Positions 35,419-44,686 of a DNA stretch of 64,000 nucleotides are shown here, in pieces. The stretch comes from G963923945 sp965199175 (GTDB lineage: Bacteria > Pseudomonadota > Alphaproteobacteria > G963923945). A program made the translations under genes and the position numbers. Below the pieces are notes generated by a model. That model was not told where the DNA came from. It worked only from the letters and a program-made list of their open reading frames with translations, and did not search any database. Within the stretch, counting starts at the first letter, position 1; every line of letters begins with the position of its first letter. The DNA is taken from contig OZ240684.1 in the NCBI GenBank assembly GCA_965199175.1, positions 124,001-188,000 on the forward strand. The letters are read 5' to 3'.

Positions 35419-36528
35419 ATGCCTTGGTCTAATCGCGGAAATGGCCCTCAAAATGCTCCTGGCCCCTGGGGTGGGGGTGGTGGCTCCAATGGTGGCGGTC
35501 AACCGCCTGATATTGATGATATGATACGTGACAGCAAGGAGAAATTTCGCTCTTTGTTTTCCGGCGATGGTCAGGGAAAAGTGATATGGTTGCTGTTGAT
35601 TATTGCCCTGAGTTTATGGGGTCTGAGCGGGTTTTACCGGGTTAATACCACTGAACAAGGGGTGGTTTTGCGTTTTGGGGCCTGGGTGAAAACAACCCAG
35701 CCTGGCCTTCATTACCATCTCCCGCGACCCATTGAGTCTGTTTTTACACCCGATGTCACCACAGTAAACAGGGTGGAGATTGGGTTTCGCTCAGCCGGCA
35801 AAATCAGAGGGGCTGAAACCTCACGCAATATCCCCGAAGAGGCATTGATGCTGACCGGGGATGAGAATATTGTCGATATCAGCTTTACCGTTTTCTGGGT
35901 GATTAAAGATGCGGGGGAATATTTGTTTAATGTCCGCAACCCTCAGCAGACGGTCAAAAGTGTCTCAGAAAGCGCCATGCGTGATGTGATTGGCCGGACC
36001 CCGATCAATCCTATTCTTTCTGAGGGCAAGACCGCCATTACCGAACAGGCCAAAACGCTGATCCAGAATATTCTGGACGGGTATCAATCTGGTATCAGCA
36101 TCCAGCAGGTGCGGTTGAATCGAACAGATCCGCCTGAACAAGTGATTGAGGCTTTTCGAGATGTTCAGCGAGCCAAGACCGATCAGGAAAGATTGCGCAA
36201 CCAGGCCGAAGCCTACCGGAATGATATCCTGCCACGTGCCCGCGGGAATGCCGAAAAAATCATCCAGGCCGGAAAAGCCTATAAAGATAAGGTGATTGCT
36301 ATTGCTGAGGGGGGTGCTCAACGATTTTTATCGATCTATAATGCCTATAAAACCGATAAGGATGTGATTAAGCGGCGGATTTATCTGGAAACCATGGAAG
36401 AGGTTTTCTCCCGGATCGATAAGGTCATTATTGATGATTCGGATCAGGGTGGTGACGGGGTTGTGACCTATCTTCCGTTACCGGAAATCCGTAAGAGATC
36501 GGCGAAAACGCCAGAGCAGGAGCAATAG
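35419..36528 (+). CDS. hflK: HflK, membrane SPFH-family regulator of FtsH
   Basis: Type II membrane protein; with HflC it forms the ring that surrounds and tunes the FtsH protease. A Gly/Pro-rich cytoplasmic N-terminus (residues 1-30) is followed by one helix (VIWLLLIIALSLWGLSGFY) and then the SPFH/band 7 domain with EQGVVLRFGAWVKTTQPGLHYHLPRPIE. The helical part has AQRFLSIYNAYKTDKDVIKRR. Length 369 residues. The hflC start lies 2 bp after its stop. Confidence 0.95.
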   Translation: MPWSNRGNGPQNAPGPWGGGGGSNGGGQPPDIDDMIRDSKEKFRSLFSGDGQGKVIWLLLIIALSLWGLSGFYRVNTTEQGVVLRFGAWVKTTQPGLHYHLPRPIESVFTPDVTTVNRVEIGFRSAGKIRGAETSRNIPEEALMLTGDENIVDISFTVFWVIKDAGEYLFNVRNPQQTVKSVSESAMRDVIGRTPINPILSEGKTAITEQAKTLIQNILDGYQSGISIQQVRLNRTDPPEQVIEAFRDVQRAKTDQERLRNQAEAYRNDILPRARGNAEKIIQAGKAYKDKVIAIAEGGAQRFLSIYNAYKTDKDVIKRRIYLETMEEVFSRIDKVIIDDSDQGGDGVVTYLPLPEIRKRSAKTPEQEQ

Positions 36529-36530
36529 TC

Positions 36531-37403
36531 ATGCTGAATCAAGGCAAAATTTTTGGTGGGATTTTTCTGTTGCTCCTGGCGGTTGTCGCTTACGGGAGCT
36601 TGTTCACGGTGAGCCAGATTCGCCAGGTGATTGTCCTGCAATTCGGCGAACCCAAGCGGGTTATCCAGGATCCGGGGCTGCATGTGAAGATGCCTTTTAT
36701 CCAGAATGTGGTCGGATATGATAAACGCATTCTGGATTATGATCACCCGGTTCAGGAAGTGATTGCCCTTGATAAAAAGCGGCTGTTGGTTGATGCCTTT
36801 GCCCGTTATCGCATTGTCAACCCGTTGGAGGTTTATAAGCGTGCTTCAACCGAACCCCAGATTTTGCGTTTATTGGGACCGATTCTTGATGCTGACTTGC
36901 GCAGCGTTGTCGGGCTGGTGCCTTTGAGTTCCCTGCTGAGTGATGAGCGTGAGGAAATCATGGCCCGTATTCGTGAGCGGGTGAATACCAAGCTCAACCC
37001 TATCGGTCTTGAGGTTCTGGATGTGCGTATTCGTCGGGCCGATCTGCCGACCCAGAATAGCCAGGCGATTTATGAGCGTATGAAGAGCGAGCGTGAACGC
37101 GAAGCCAAAGATCTGCGGGCTAAAGGTGAGGAAATTGCCCAAAAAATTCGCTCTGAGGCTGATCGTGAACGCACAGTCATTCTGGCTCAGGCTGATAAGC
37201 AGAGTGAAATTTTACGCGGTCAGGGTGATGGAAAAGCCAATGATATTTATGCTGATGCTTTTGGCCGTGATCCGGAATTTTTTAAATTTTACCGCTCAAT
37301 GCAGGCGTATCAAAAATCTCTCACCTCCGGTGATACATTGGTTCTCAGCCCGGATAGTGATTTTTTCGACTATTTTAATGACACGGATCGCTCCCGGCCA
37401 TAG
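36531..37403 (+). CDS. hflC: HflC, membrane SPFH-family regulator of FtsH
   Basis: Partner of HflK. N-terminal helix (GIFLLLLAVVAYGSLFTV), SPFH domain beginning QIRQVIVLQFGEPKRVIQDP, then the helical segment with RIRRADLPTQNSQAIYERMK and SEREREAKDLRAKGEEIA, and GDTLVLSPDSDFFDYF at the end. 290 residues, normal. Same operon as hflK with a 2-bp gap; DUF2065 and the DegP gene follow, the usual alphaproteobacterial order. Confidence 0.95.
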   Translation: MLNQGKIFGGIFLLLLAVVAYGSLFTVSQIRQVIVLQFGEPKRVIQDPGLHVKMPFIQNVVGYDKRILDYDHPVQEVIALDKKRLLVDAFARYRIVNPLEVYKRASTEPQILRLLGPILDADLRSVVGLVPLSSLLSDEREEIMARIRERVNTKLNPIGLEVLDVRIRRADLPTQNSQAIYERMKSEREREAKDLRAKGEEIAQKIRSEADRERTVILAQADKQSEILRGQGDGKANDIYADAFGRDPEFFKFYRSMQAYQKSLTSGDTLVLSPDSDFFDYFNDTDRSRP

Positions 37404-37514
37404 CAGACCCATTCCCCGGACAGGGCTGGTGGTTGCTGTATTGCCGGATGCCGGATGACGGTTATAAAATGCGGTCATAAATACAATGCGGTAACAGGGT
37501 TCTGTTGTTCAGAT

Positions 37515-37703
37515 ATGGATGATTTTTTAACCGCTTTAGCACTGGTTCTGGTCATTGAAGGCAGTGCGTATGCTCTGTTCCCGTTGGCGGTTAAACGTAT
37601 GGCGGCCTATGCTTCTAAAATGCCGGATCATTTTCTCAGGCTCAGTGGCTTGGGGGCGGTTGTTTTGGGGGTTGTGTCAGTCTGGGTCATTCGCGGATGG
37701 TAG
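37515..37703 (+). CDS. DUF2065 small membrane protein
   Basis: 62 residues from the ATG at 37515 (MDDFLTALALVLVIEGSAYA). Two hydrophobic helices are separated by LAVKRMAAYASKMPDHFLRL. This is the DUF2065 family, regularly found between hflC and a DegP-type protease. Function unknown; membership in the HflKC/DegP envelope quality-control neighbourhood is inferred from context. An upstream in-frame GTG/ATG near 37455 would add an unlikely Cys-rich leader. Confidence 0.88.
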   Translation: MDDFLTALALVLVIEGSAYALFPLAVKRMAAYASKMPDHFLRLSGLGAVVLGVVSVWVIRGW

Positions 37704-38025
37704 AGACCTTTTCCCGTGATGTTACGGTTATCCGGGAATATCGTGACGTTAGCATTATTGTGACAGTATTATTATGACGTTAGCATTGTCGCTACATTGA
37801 CATGATGCTGTCTTTTTTTTTTGAGCAGGCTTCATTTTGAGCAGGTATCAGGATTGCCCGGGAAGGAATCCGGGTTGACTGTGATTCAGCCGGGAGAGGG
37901 TGCCTCCTGATAGGAGAGGTTTTCCGGGCTATTGAAGGATTGAGGGGATGATCATATTTATACCATATTGGTGTTTCATATCCTGATTGATAGCATGATT
38001 TCCCAATATTGGAGGGTGGATTGAG
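37704..38025. other. Gap before the DegP gene with short duplications
   Basis: About 320 bases without a gene. TGACGTTAGCATT occurs twice near 37744 and 37776, with TTGAGCAGG repeated near 37820-37840. A small hairpin CCTCC-TGATA-GGAGAGG lies near 37904-37920. No clear promoter. Confidence 0.45.
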
Positions 38026-39606
38026 ATGTTTTTGCCGCATGTCATGAATATACGTCCGGGGGTTGTTTTGTTGACTCTTCGAAAGATGCTGAAGAATACC
38101 AGGCTGAAGAGCAACACGCCGCAGATATCCTGGTTTACCGGCTGGGCTATGGTTTGGTTTCCCCGGTCTGCTCCGGTTACGGCGGTGGTTATTCTGGGTC
38201 TTTCTCTGTTGTGGAGTTCTGGCGGCGCGGCCCGCTCAGCACCGGATAGTTTTGCGGATCTTGCGGAAAAATTGTTGCCGGCGGTGGTGAATGTCTCGAC
38301 CACTCAGGAAGTCAAAAAAAGCGATATGGATCCCAATTTTCCGATTCCCAAATTGCCGCCAGGCTCGCCTTTTGAGGATTTTTTCCGGGATTTCATGGAA
38401 CGTGGTCGCCCCAACCCTCATCGCAACAATCACTCGCTGGGTTCTGGATTCATCATTGATTCCAGTGGCTATATTGTCACCAACCATCACGTTATTGCTG
38501 AGGCAACTGAGGTACGGGTGATTCTGCATGACGGGAAGCGGCTTGAGGCCGAAGTCATTGGTCGTGATGATAAGACGGATTTGGCACTTCTCAAGGTGGA
38601 AAGTGACTCTCCGCTTGTTGCGGTTTCCTTTGCTGATTCTGATGAGGCCCGGGTCGGCGACTGGGTTGTTGCCATTGGCAATCCCTTTGGTCTTGGCGGT
38701 ACGGTCACTGCCGGGATCATTTCGGCGCGGGCCCGGGATATCAATTCCGGTCCGTATGATGATTACATCCAGACCGATGCCTCGATTAACCGGGGAAATT
38801 CCGGGGGACCCCTTTTCAATCTGAAAGGCGAAGTGGTTGGGGTCAATACGGCAATTTTTTCACCCACTGGCGGCAGTGTCGGAATCGGTTTTTCCATTCC
38901 GTCCAATCTGGCTAAGCCGGTATTGGCTCAACTGCGCGAATTTGGGCAAACCCGCCGCGGCTGGCTGGGTGTCCGGATTCAGCAGGTCACCGATGAAATC
39001 GCCGATAGCCTGGGAATGAAAGAAGGAACAGGTGCCCTGGTGGCCAAGGTTAATCCCGGTGAACCGGCGGCTCAAGCCGGAATAAAACCGGGCGATGTGA
39101 TCATTGAGTTTGACGGTAAGCCGGTCCCCGGTGTGCGTAAGCTCCAGCGTATTGTTGCTGAAACCGATATCAACCAGCCTGTGCGTATCAAGGTATGGCG
39201 GGATGAACGCGAGAAAATGCTGACCGTTACAATCGGTGAACTTGAATCATTTGAACAGGCAGCACGCCCACAAGGCGGGGAGAGTGGAATTCAAAAGACC
39301 ACTCAATTTGACGCTATGGGGCTGAAGCTATCCTCTTTGACGCCCAATCTGCGCCGCCAATTTGATCTCACCAATATTGATCGTGGTGTGGTCATCACCG
39401 ATGTTGATAAGGATGGCCAGGCTGCTGAGCGCGGGTTGCGCCAGGGGGACGTGATTGTTGAGGTGGGGCAAGAAGAGGTCGATACCCCTGACCAGGTTAG
39501 TGAAAAGCTGAAAGAAGCCGCCAAAAAAGACAAAAAATCGGTGTTGTTTCTGGTTGAGCGCGATGGTGATTTGCGTTTTATTCCCATGAAATTACGCTCA
39601 GGCTAG
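38026..39606 (+). CDS. degP: DegP/MucD-type periplasmic serine protease (Do family)
   Basis: Periplasmic quality-control protease. A long N-terminal region with a membrane segment (VTAVVILGLSLLWSS, about residues 51-65) serves as signal or anchor. The catalytic triad is His155 (VTNHHV), Asp185 (DKTDLALLKV) and Ser259 (INRGNSGGPLFN). Two PDZ domains follow: GWLGVRIQQVTDEIADSLGM near residue 305, and a second from about 420 (MGLKLSSLTPNLRRQFDL). 526 residues. It follows hflK-hflC-DUF2065, as in other alphaproteobacteria. Confidence 0.93.
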   Translation: MFLPHVMNIRPGVVLLTLRKMLKNTRLKSNTPQISWFTGWAMVWFPRSAPVTAVVILGLSLLWSSGGAARSAPDSFADLAEKLLPAVVNVSTTQEVKKSDMDPNFPIPKLPPGSPFEDFFRDFMERGRPNPHRNNHSLGSGFIIDSSGYIVTNHHVIAEATEVRVILHDGKRLEAEVIGRDDKTDLALLKVESDSPLVAVSFADSDEARVGDWVVAIGNPFGLGGTVTAGIISARARDINSGPYDDYIQTDASINRGNSGGPLFNLKGEVVGVNTAIFSPTGGSVGIGFSIPSNLAKPVLAQLREFGQTRRGWLGVRIQQVTDEIADSLGMKEGTGALVAKVNPGEPAAQAGIKPGDVIIEFDGKPVPGVRKLQRIVAETDINQPVRIKVWRDEREKMLTVTIGELESFEQAARPQGGESGIQKTTQFDAMGLKLSSLTPNLRRQFDLTNIDRGVVITDVDKDGQAAERGLRQGDVIVEVGQEEVDTPDQVSEKLKEAAKKDKKSVLFLVERDGDLRFIPMKLRSG

Positions 39607-39619
39607 AATGCGTATCGCT

Positions 39620-39659
39620 TTGTTGGCACGCCAGTAAACTTGTTGGCACGCCAGTAAAA
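39620..39659. repeat. 20-bp tandem duplication
   Basis: TTGTTGGCACGCCAGTAAAC followed at once by TTGTTGGCACGCCAGTAAAA, 14 bp after the degP stop. Further degenerate GACGTTTCCGG-type repeats follow at about 39730-39790 in the same gap. Confidence 0.9.
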
Positions 39660-39815
39660 AGGTCAACAGCGCGTGAGAAAGCCGTCGTTTCGGGTAAAAC
39701 AGCAGCTGAGCGGCTGATTGTTCCGGATGTGACGTTTCCGGGCATGAGGTTTTCCAGACGTGACGTTTCCGGACACGGGGGATTCCCGGACACGGGGTTT
39801 TTCCAGGCATAAGGG

Positions 39816-40784
39816 ATGAACAGGGTGACCGGTCCTCTTTTGGTGATTGCCGGGCCAACGGCGAGCGGTAAATCGCTTTTAGCCAGAGATATTGCCACAG
39901 CAGTCGGCGGTGTGGTCATCAATGCCGACAGCATGCAGCTGTATGCTGATTTACCCATCTTAACTGACCAGCCATCCCCGGCTGAAAAGGCCCGGATTGC
40001 CCATCGGCTTTATGGGATTCTTGATGCCTCTCAGCCCTGTTCAGCCGGGCGTTGGCGGGAACTGGCCCGCCGTGAAGTTGAAGCGGTCTGGGCCGGGGGG
40101 GGTGTGCCGGTTCTGACTGGTGGCTCTGGTTTATATCTGCGGGGATTTTTTGGTGGCCTGGCGACCATCCCTGCGATTCCACAAGCAATCCGGAGCCAGG
40201 CCATTGCATTACGGGATCATCTGGGGCCGGAAGAATTTCACCGCCGGCTGGCTGAACGTGACCGGCAATCAGCCGCCCGGCTGCATGTCCATGATACCCA
40301 AAGAGTGACCCGGGCCTGGGAAGTGGTTGAAGCAACCGGAATTCCGCTTTCTCAGTGGCAATGTCAAACAGAGTTGCCGGATGCTCCCCCGGCTTTGGCG
40401 ATCATCCTGGCCCCGGAAAAAGAGTCTCTGGATGCGGCGATTGCGGAGCGTTTTTCGTCTATGCTTGAGCGTGGGGTCCTGACCGAAGTCAAACAGTTTT
40501 TAGACCGTGATCTTTCGTCTTCTCTGCCGATTATGAAAGCCCTTGGTTTACGGCAGCTGGCCTGCCATATCCGCCAAGAATGCGGCCTGGAGACAGCCCT
40601 TGAGGAGGCCATCACAGCAACCCGGCGCTATGCCAAACGCCAGAAGACATGGTTCCGCAATCAGTCTTTTGGTCTTCATGTAACGATAAGAGAGTTGAAA
40701 AAGAAATATTCTGAAAAAGAAAAGGCCGAAATTTGTTCATTGATTACAAAAAAGCTGTTGACCCCTCAGCCTGGGTTTGTTTAA
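39816..40784 (+). CDS. miaA: MiaA, tRNA dimethylallyltransferase
   Basis: Adds the dimethylallyl group to A37 of tRNAs that read UNN codons. The P-loop GPTASGKS is at residues 13-20, INADSMQLYADLPILT binds the prenyl/tRNA side, and RRYAKRQKTWFRNQ near the C-terminus is the family signature. 322 residues from the ATG at 39816. A weak hairpin with a T-run follows the stop. Confidence 0.95.
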   Translation: MNRVTGPLLVIAGPTASGKSLLARDIATAVGGVVINADSMQLYADLPILTDQPSPAEKARIAHRLYGILDASQPCSAGRWRELARREVEAVWAGGGVPVLTGGSGLYLRGFFGGLATIPAIPQAIRSQAIALRDHLGPEEFHRRLAERDRQSAARLHVHDTQRVTRAWEVVEATGIPLSQWQCQTELPDAPPALAIILAPEKESLDAAIAERFSSMLERGVLTEVKQFLDRDLSSSLPIMKALGLRQLACHIRQECGLETALEEAITATRRYAKRQKTWFRNQSFGLHVTIRELKKKYSEKEKAEICSLITKKLLTPQPGFV

Positions 40785-41135
40785 AGCGACTTTTGTGATG
40801 TTGCTGCCGGAGGCGGCATGATCTTTGCTTTTTTTGCTGTTAAGTTCTTTTAACCAGTTGGCATTGTTATGGTTCGGGGGCAGGACCACAGTATCGGGGC
40901 ATCCCGGATATATCAGGATATGGGATGTGCCGGGACGTAACATATCGGCACGTATGATATGGTACATTCTATGTAATATATTATGTAATACGTTACGTAA
41001 CACGTTGTGATCCGATGCGTTGTGCCTGCTATGATGCACACTCATCATTCAAAAAAGATCATCATTCAAAAAAAGAGATGAAGATACAGGCAAAGATAAG
41101 ACAAAGATAAGATACAGGGAAAGACACGCCAGGAA
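40785..41135. other. Gap between miaA and ilvB
   Basis: About 350 bases. It opens with a probable miaA terminator (GCTGCC-GGA-GGCGGC at 40803-40817, T-rich tract at 40829). Near 40938-41008 there are repeated ACGTAA/TATGTAATA-type units, and GATCATCATTCAAAAAA occurs twice near 41040-41075. I looked for an ilv attenuator and did not find a convincing leader peptide plus terminator pair. Confidence 0.45.
40803..40836 (+). terminator. Possible miaA terminator
   Basis: Stem GCTGCC/GGCGGC with a 3-nt loop, then after 11 bases a run of seven T. The distance between stem and T-run makes it imperfect. Confidence 0.35.
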
Positions 41136-42932
41136 ATGAGCCGACAACAAAGCATCACCAGGAAAACCACTGTCCGCCCGAAGACCATGACCGGCGGCAA
41201 AATTGTCCTGGAAGCCTTGCGGGAGCAGGGGGTTGACGTGGTTTTCGGATATCCGGGCGGGGCCGTTTTGCCGATTTATGATGAGATGTTTCAGCAATCG
41301 GCGGTCCGGCATATTTTGGTGCGTCATGAGCAAGGCGCGGTGCATGCGGCGGAAGGATATGCCCGTTCAAGCGGCAAGGTGGGATGTGTTCTTGTCACTT
41401 CGGGTCCCGGGGCAACCAATACAGTCACTGGCTTAACCGATGCGATGATGGATAGCGTTCCCCTGGTTTGCCTGACCGGTCAGGTGCCGACCCATATGAT
41501 TGGCAATGATGCGTTTCAGGAAGCCGACACGGTGGGGATTACCCGTCCTTGTACCAAGCATAATTATCTGGTCAAAGATGTCGGGGATTTAGCGCGGATC
41601 ATTCATGAGGCTTTTCATGTTGCCCGGAATGGTCGGCCGGGGCCGGTATTAGTTGATATTCCCAAGGATGTTCAATTTGCCAGCGGCCCTTATATTCCCC
41701 GTTCTCAGGCATCTCATAAAAGCTATCGTCCGCGCACCCGCCCGTCTCAGGGGGCGATTGCCCGGGCGGTGCAGATGATGGCTGATGCCCAGAGGCCGAT
41801 TTTTTATGTCGGGGGTGGGGTCATCAATTCCGGGCCACGTGCATCCCGCTTATTGGTTGAATTGGTGCGTGAGACCGGTTTTCCCTGTTGCCAGACTTTG
41901 ATGGCTCTGGGAGCGTTTCCGGTTTCAGATCCGCTGGCGTTGGGAATGTTGGGCATGCATGGCTCCTATGAGGCTAATTTGGCCATGCATGGCTGTGATC
42001 TGATGATCAATATCGGGGCGCGTTTCGATGATCGGGTGACCGGTAATCTGGCGCAATTTTCACCGGATAGTCAGAAAATTCATATCGATATTGATCCATC
42101 TTCCTTTAATAAGAGTGTTCAGGTTGACCTCCCGGTTCAGGGGGATGCGGCGGCGGTTTTGGCTGCGATGCTCAGGATATGGAGGCAAGAAGGTCACCGG
42201 CCCAGACAGGCGGGGCTGAAGAAGTGGTGGAAACAGATTGAGACATGGCGGGCCAGGGATTGCTTTGCTTATAAAAATGATGCCCTGACCATCAAGCCGC
42301 AATATGCCTTACAACGTCTTGATGCCCTGACCCGGGACCGGCATCCTTTCTTTACCAGCGAAGTCGGGCAGCATCAGATGTGGGCGGCGCAGTATTTATC
42401 TTTTGAGCATCCGAATCACTGGATGACGTCAGGCGGTCTGGGGACGATGGGCTATGGGTTACCGGCAGCCATGGGGGTGCAGATTGCTCATCCTGAGGGA
42501 TTGGTCATCGATGTGGCCGGAGAAGCATCCATTCTGATGAATATTCAGGAACTTTCGACCATTATCCAATATCGCTTGCCGGTTAAAGTCTTTATCCTCA
42601 ATAATGAATATATGGGGATGGTGCGGCAATGGCAGGAATTGCTGCATGGGAATCGTCTTTCGGAGTCTTATATGGATGCGTTGCCGGATTTTGTGAAACT
42701 CGCCGAGGCATTTGGAGCGGTTGGTCTGCGGGCCACCAAACCGGATCAGCTGGATGATGTCATTGGTGAAATGATTGCGGTTAATCGTCCGGTTATCGCG
42801 GATATTGCGGTGGATAAGATGGAAAATTGTTTTCCGATGATTCCATCGGGTTCTGCCCATAATGAGATGTTATTGGGTCCTGAGGATGAGGCTGAAAAAC
42901 CGGTGAGCGAAGAGGGGATGGTGCTTGTCTAA
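41136..42932 (+). CDS. ilvB: Acetohydroxyacid synthase large subunit
   Basis: ThDP/FAD enzyme for the first common step of valine, leucine and isoleucine synthesis. The catalytic Glu65 sits in RHEQGAVHAAEGYARSSGK. Central FAD-binding block GMLGMHGSYEANLAM. The ThDP motif near residue 460 reads GEASILMN where most enzymes have GDG; the Mg-binding Asp is replaced by Glu. The late conserved Asn is present (ILNNEYMGMVRQWQ). Related GDA/GEA variants occur, to my knowledge, in alphaproteobacteria, so I expect it to be active. 598 residues; its end overlaps the ilvH start by 8 bp. Confidence 0.95.
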   Translation: MSRQQSITRKTTVRPKTMTGGKIVLEALREQGVDVVFGYPGGAVLPIYDEMFQQSAVRHILVRHEQGAVHAAEGYARSSGKVGCVLVTSGPGATNTVTGLTDAMMDSVPLVCLTGQVPTHMIGNDAFQEADTVGITRPCTKHNYLVKDVGDLARIIHEAFHVARNGRPGPVLVDIPKDVQFASGPYIPRSQASHKSYRPRTRPSQGAIARAVQMMADAQRPIFYVGGGVINSGPRASRLLVELVRETGFPCCQTLMALGAFPVSDPLALGMLGMHGSYEANLAMHGCDLMINIGARFDDRVTGNLAQFSPDSQKIHIDIDPSSFNKSVQVDLPVQGDAAAVLAAMLRIWRQEGHRPRQAGLKKWWKQIETWRARDCFAYKNDALTIKPQYALQRLDALTRDRHPFFTSEVGQHQMWAAQYLSFEHPNHWMTSGGLGTMGYGLPAAMGVQIAHPEGLVIDVAGEASILMNIQELSTIIQYRLPVKVFILNNEYMGMVRQWQELLHGNRLSESYMDALPDFVKLAEAFGAVGLRATKPDQLDDVIGEMIAVNRPVIADIAVDKMENCFPMIPSGSAHNEMLLGPEDEAEKPVSEEGMVLV

Positions 42933-43464
42933 GCGTCAGGCAGTGGCCCCCCCGGCCCGCAAAGAAGCGGTGAGCCAGCATATTATCGCGGTTTTGGTGG
43001 ATAATGAGCCGGGTGTTCTGGCCCGGGTAATTGGTTTATTTTCCGGGCGGGGCTATAACATAGAATGTCTGACTGTTTCGGAAGTCAACACCAAAGACGT
43101 GTTGTCCCGGATCACGATTGTAACTTCCGGAACCGAGATGATTATTGATCAGATCAAAGCCCAGCTTAACCGTCTGGTGCCGGTGCATCGGGTTGCTGAC
43201 CTCACCGATGAGCGTACCAATATACGCCGGGAACTGGCCCTTGTTAAGCTGAAGGGGAAAGGGGAAAAACGAGTCGAAGCACTGAGAATTGCTGATATCT
43301 TCCGGGCCCGGGCAGTGGATAGTACAACCCGGTCTTTTGTGTTTGAAATGACTGGCAGCCCGGGGAAAATTGATGCTTTTATTGAATTGATGCGTCCTTT
43401 GGGTTTGGTTGATGCCTGCCGTACGGGTGTTGTTGCCATTGTGCGGGGGCCTGAGCCACTGTAG
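42925..43464 (+). CDS. ilvH: Acetohydroxyacid synthase small (regulatory) subunit
   Basis: ACT-domain subunit that activates IlvB and confers feedback control by valine. The N-terminal ACT domain has HIIAVLVDNEPGVLARVIGL and FSGRGYNIECLTVS, followed by the C-terminal domain with RELALVKLKGKGEKR and FVFEMTGSPGKIDAFIELM. 179 residues, starting at TTG 42925 inside the ilvB end, which implies coupled translation. Confidence 0.95.
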   Translation: MSKRQAVAPPARKEAVSQHIIAVLVDNEPGVLARVIGLFSGRGYNIECLTVSEVNTKDVLSRITIVTSGTEMIIDQIKAQLNRLVPVHRVADLTDERTNIRRELALVKLKGKGEKRVEALRIADIFRARAVDSTTRSFVFEMTGSPGKIDAFIELMRPLGLVDACRTGVVAIVRGPEPL

Positions 43465-43553
43465 AACCGCCTTTTGGTGTTTAGGATCTGGTATTGATGT
43501 TGGTCTGACAATCAACGGGCAATCAATCAGGCTTGTTGACCGATCAAACAAAT

Positions 43554-43637
43554 CTGATAACCAGAACAGATCCGATAACCAGAACAGATCTGATAAACAA
43601 ACCCAATAACCAGAACAGATCCGATAACCAGATTGAT
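43554..43637. repeat. 18-bp imperfect tandem repeats before ilvC
   Basis: Units CTGATAACCAGAACAGAT and CCGATAACCAGAACAGAT are adjacent at 43554 and 43572, followed by partial units at 43590, 43606 and 43621. The array ends 27 bp before the ilvC start, so it lies in its leader. Confidence 0.9.
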
Positions 43638-43663
43638 TCATTTATATAACGGGGAATGATTGT

Positions 43664-44686
43664 ATGATGCGTGTCTATTATGACCGGGATGCCGATATCG
43701 GCCTGATTAAAAAGAAGAAAGTTGCCATTATTGGCTATGGCAGCCAGGGGCATGCCCATGCCAATAACTTGCGTGACAGCGGCGTTAAACATGTTTGTGT
43801 TGCTTTGCGCGAAGGCTCAGCGTCGGCGGCCAAGGCCCGCAAGGCCGGGTTGAAGGTTATGACACCCGCGCAAGCAGCGGCCTGGGCTGATGTGGTGATG
43901 GTTTTGGCCCCTGATGAATGTCAGGCAGATCTCTACCGGGATGAGATTGCCAGCCATCTTAAAAAAGGTGCAGCTATTGCCTTTGCGCATGGGTTGGCGA
44001 TTCATTTTCAGCTGATTGAACCGCGTGATGATCTGGATGTTTTCATGGTGGCTCCCAAAGGGCCAGGTCATACGGTGCGGGCCCAATACGAAGCCGGGGG
44101 AGGGGTTCCCTGTTTATTGGCGGTTGAACGCAATGTCTCGGGCAAAGCCCAGGAAATTGGTCTTTCTTATGCGGCGGCGATTGGGGGAGGCCGGGCCGGT
44201 ATTATTGAGACCACTTTCCGCGAGGAATGTGAAACAGATTTATTTGGCGAACAAGCGGTCCTTTGCGGTGGATTATCGGCTTTAATCAAGGCTGGTTTTG
44301 AGACCCTGGTTGAGGCTGGCTATGCTCCGGAAATGGCTTATTTTGAGTGTTTGCATGAGGTTAAGCTGATTGTTGATCTGATTTATGAGGGCGGCATTGC
44401 CAATATGCGTTACTCAATTTCCAATACGGCTGAATATGGGGATTATACCCGTGGCCAGCGAATTGTTTCGGATGCGGTTAAGCAGGAAATGAAACAGGTG
44501 CTTGAAGAGATTCAAAGCGGTGCATTTACCCGCGAATGGGTTTTGGAAAATAAGGCTCTGCAAACCGGTTTTAAGACCATGCGCCGTCGGGCTGCTGAAC
44601 ATCCGATTGAGGATGTCGGCGAACGTTTGCGCTCAATGATGCCGTGGATATCGGCCCATCGACTGGTTGACAAAAGCCGCAACTGA
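43664..44686 (+). CDS. ilvC: Ketol-acid reductoisomerase
   Basis: Second step of branched-chain amino acid synthesis, NADPH-dependent. IIGYGSQGHAHANNLRDSG is the cofactor loop (about residues 24-43), MVAPKGPGHTVRAQYEAGGG follows, and the metal-binding ETTFREECETDLFGEQ and YFECLHEVKLIVDLIYEGG are intact. 340 residues, the short class I form. Confidence 0.96.
   Translation: MMRVYYDRDADIGLIKKKKVAIIGYGSQGHAHANNLRDSGVKHVCVALREGSASAAKARKAGLKVMTPAQAAAWADVVMVLAPDECQADLYRDEIASHLKKGAAIAFAHGLAIHFQLIEPRDDLDVFMVAPKGPGHTVRAQYEAGGGVPCLLAVERNVSGKAQEIGLSYAAAIGGGRAGIIETTFREECETDLFGEQAVLCGGLSALIKAGFETLVEAGYAPEMAYFECLHEVKLIVDLIYEGGIANMRYSISNTAEYGDYTRGQRIVSDAVKQEMKQVLEEIQSGAFTREWVLENKALQTGFKTMRRRAAEHPIEDVGERLRSMMPWISAHRLVDKSRN

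Noticed and set aside
40819..40854. Phe-rich mini-frame MIFAFFAVKFF, a possible leader peptide before ilvB
   Set aside because: It overlaps the T-rich tail of the miaA terminator, has no Ile/Val/Leu run, and no alternative terminator follows that would attenuate ilvB.
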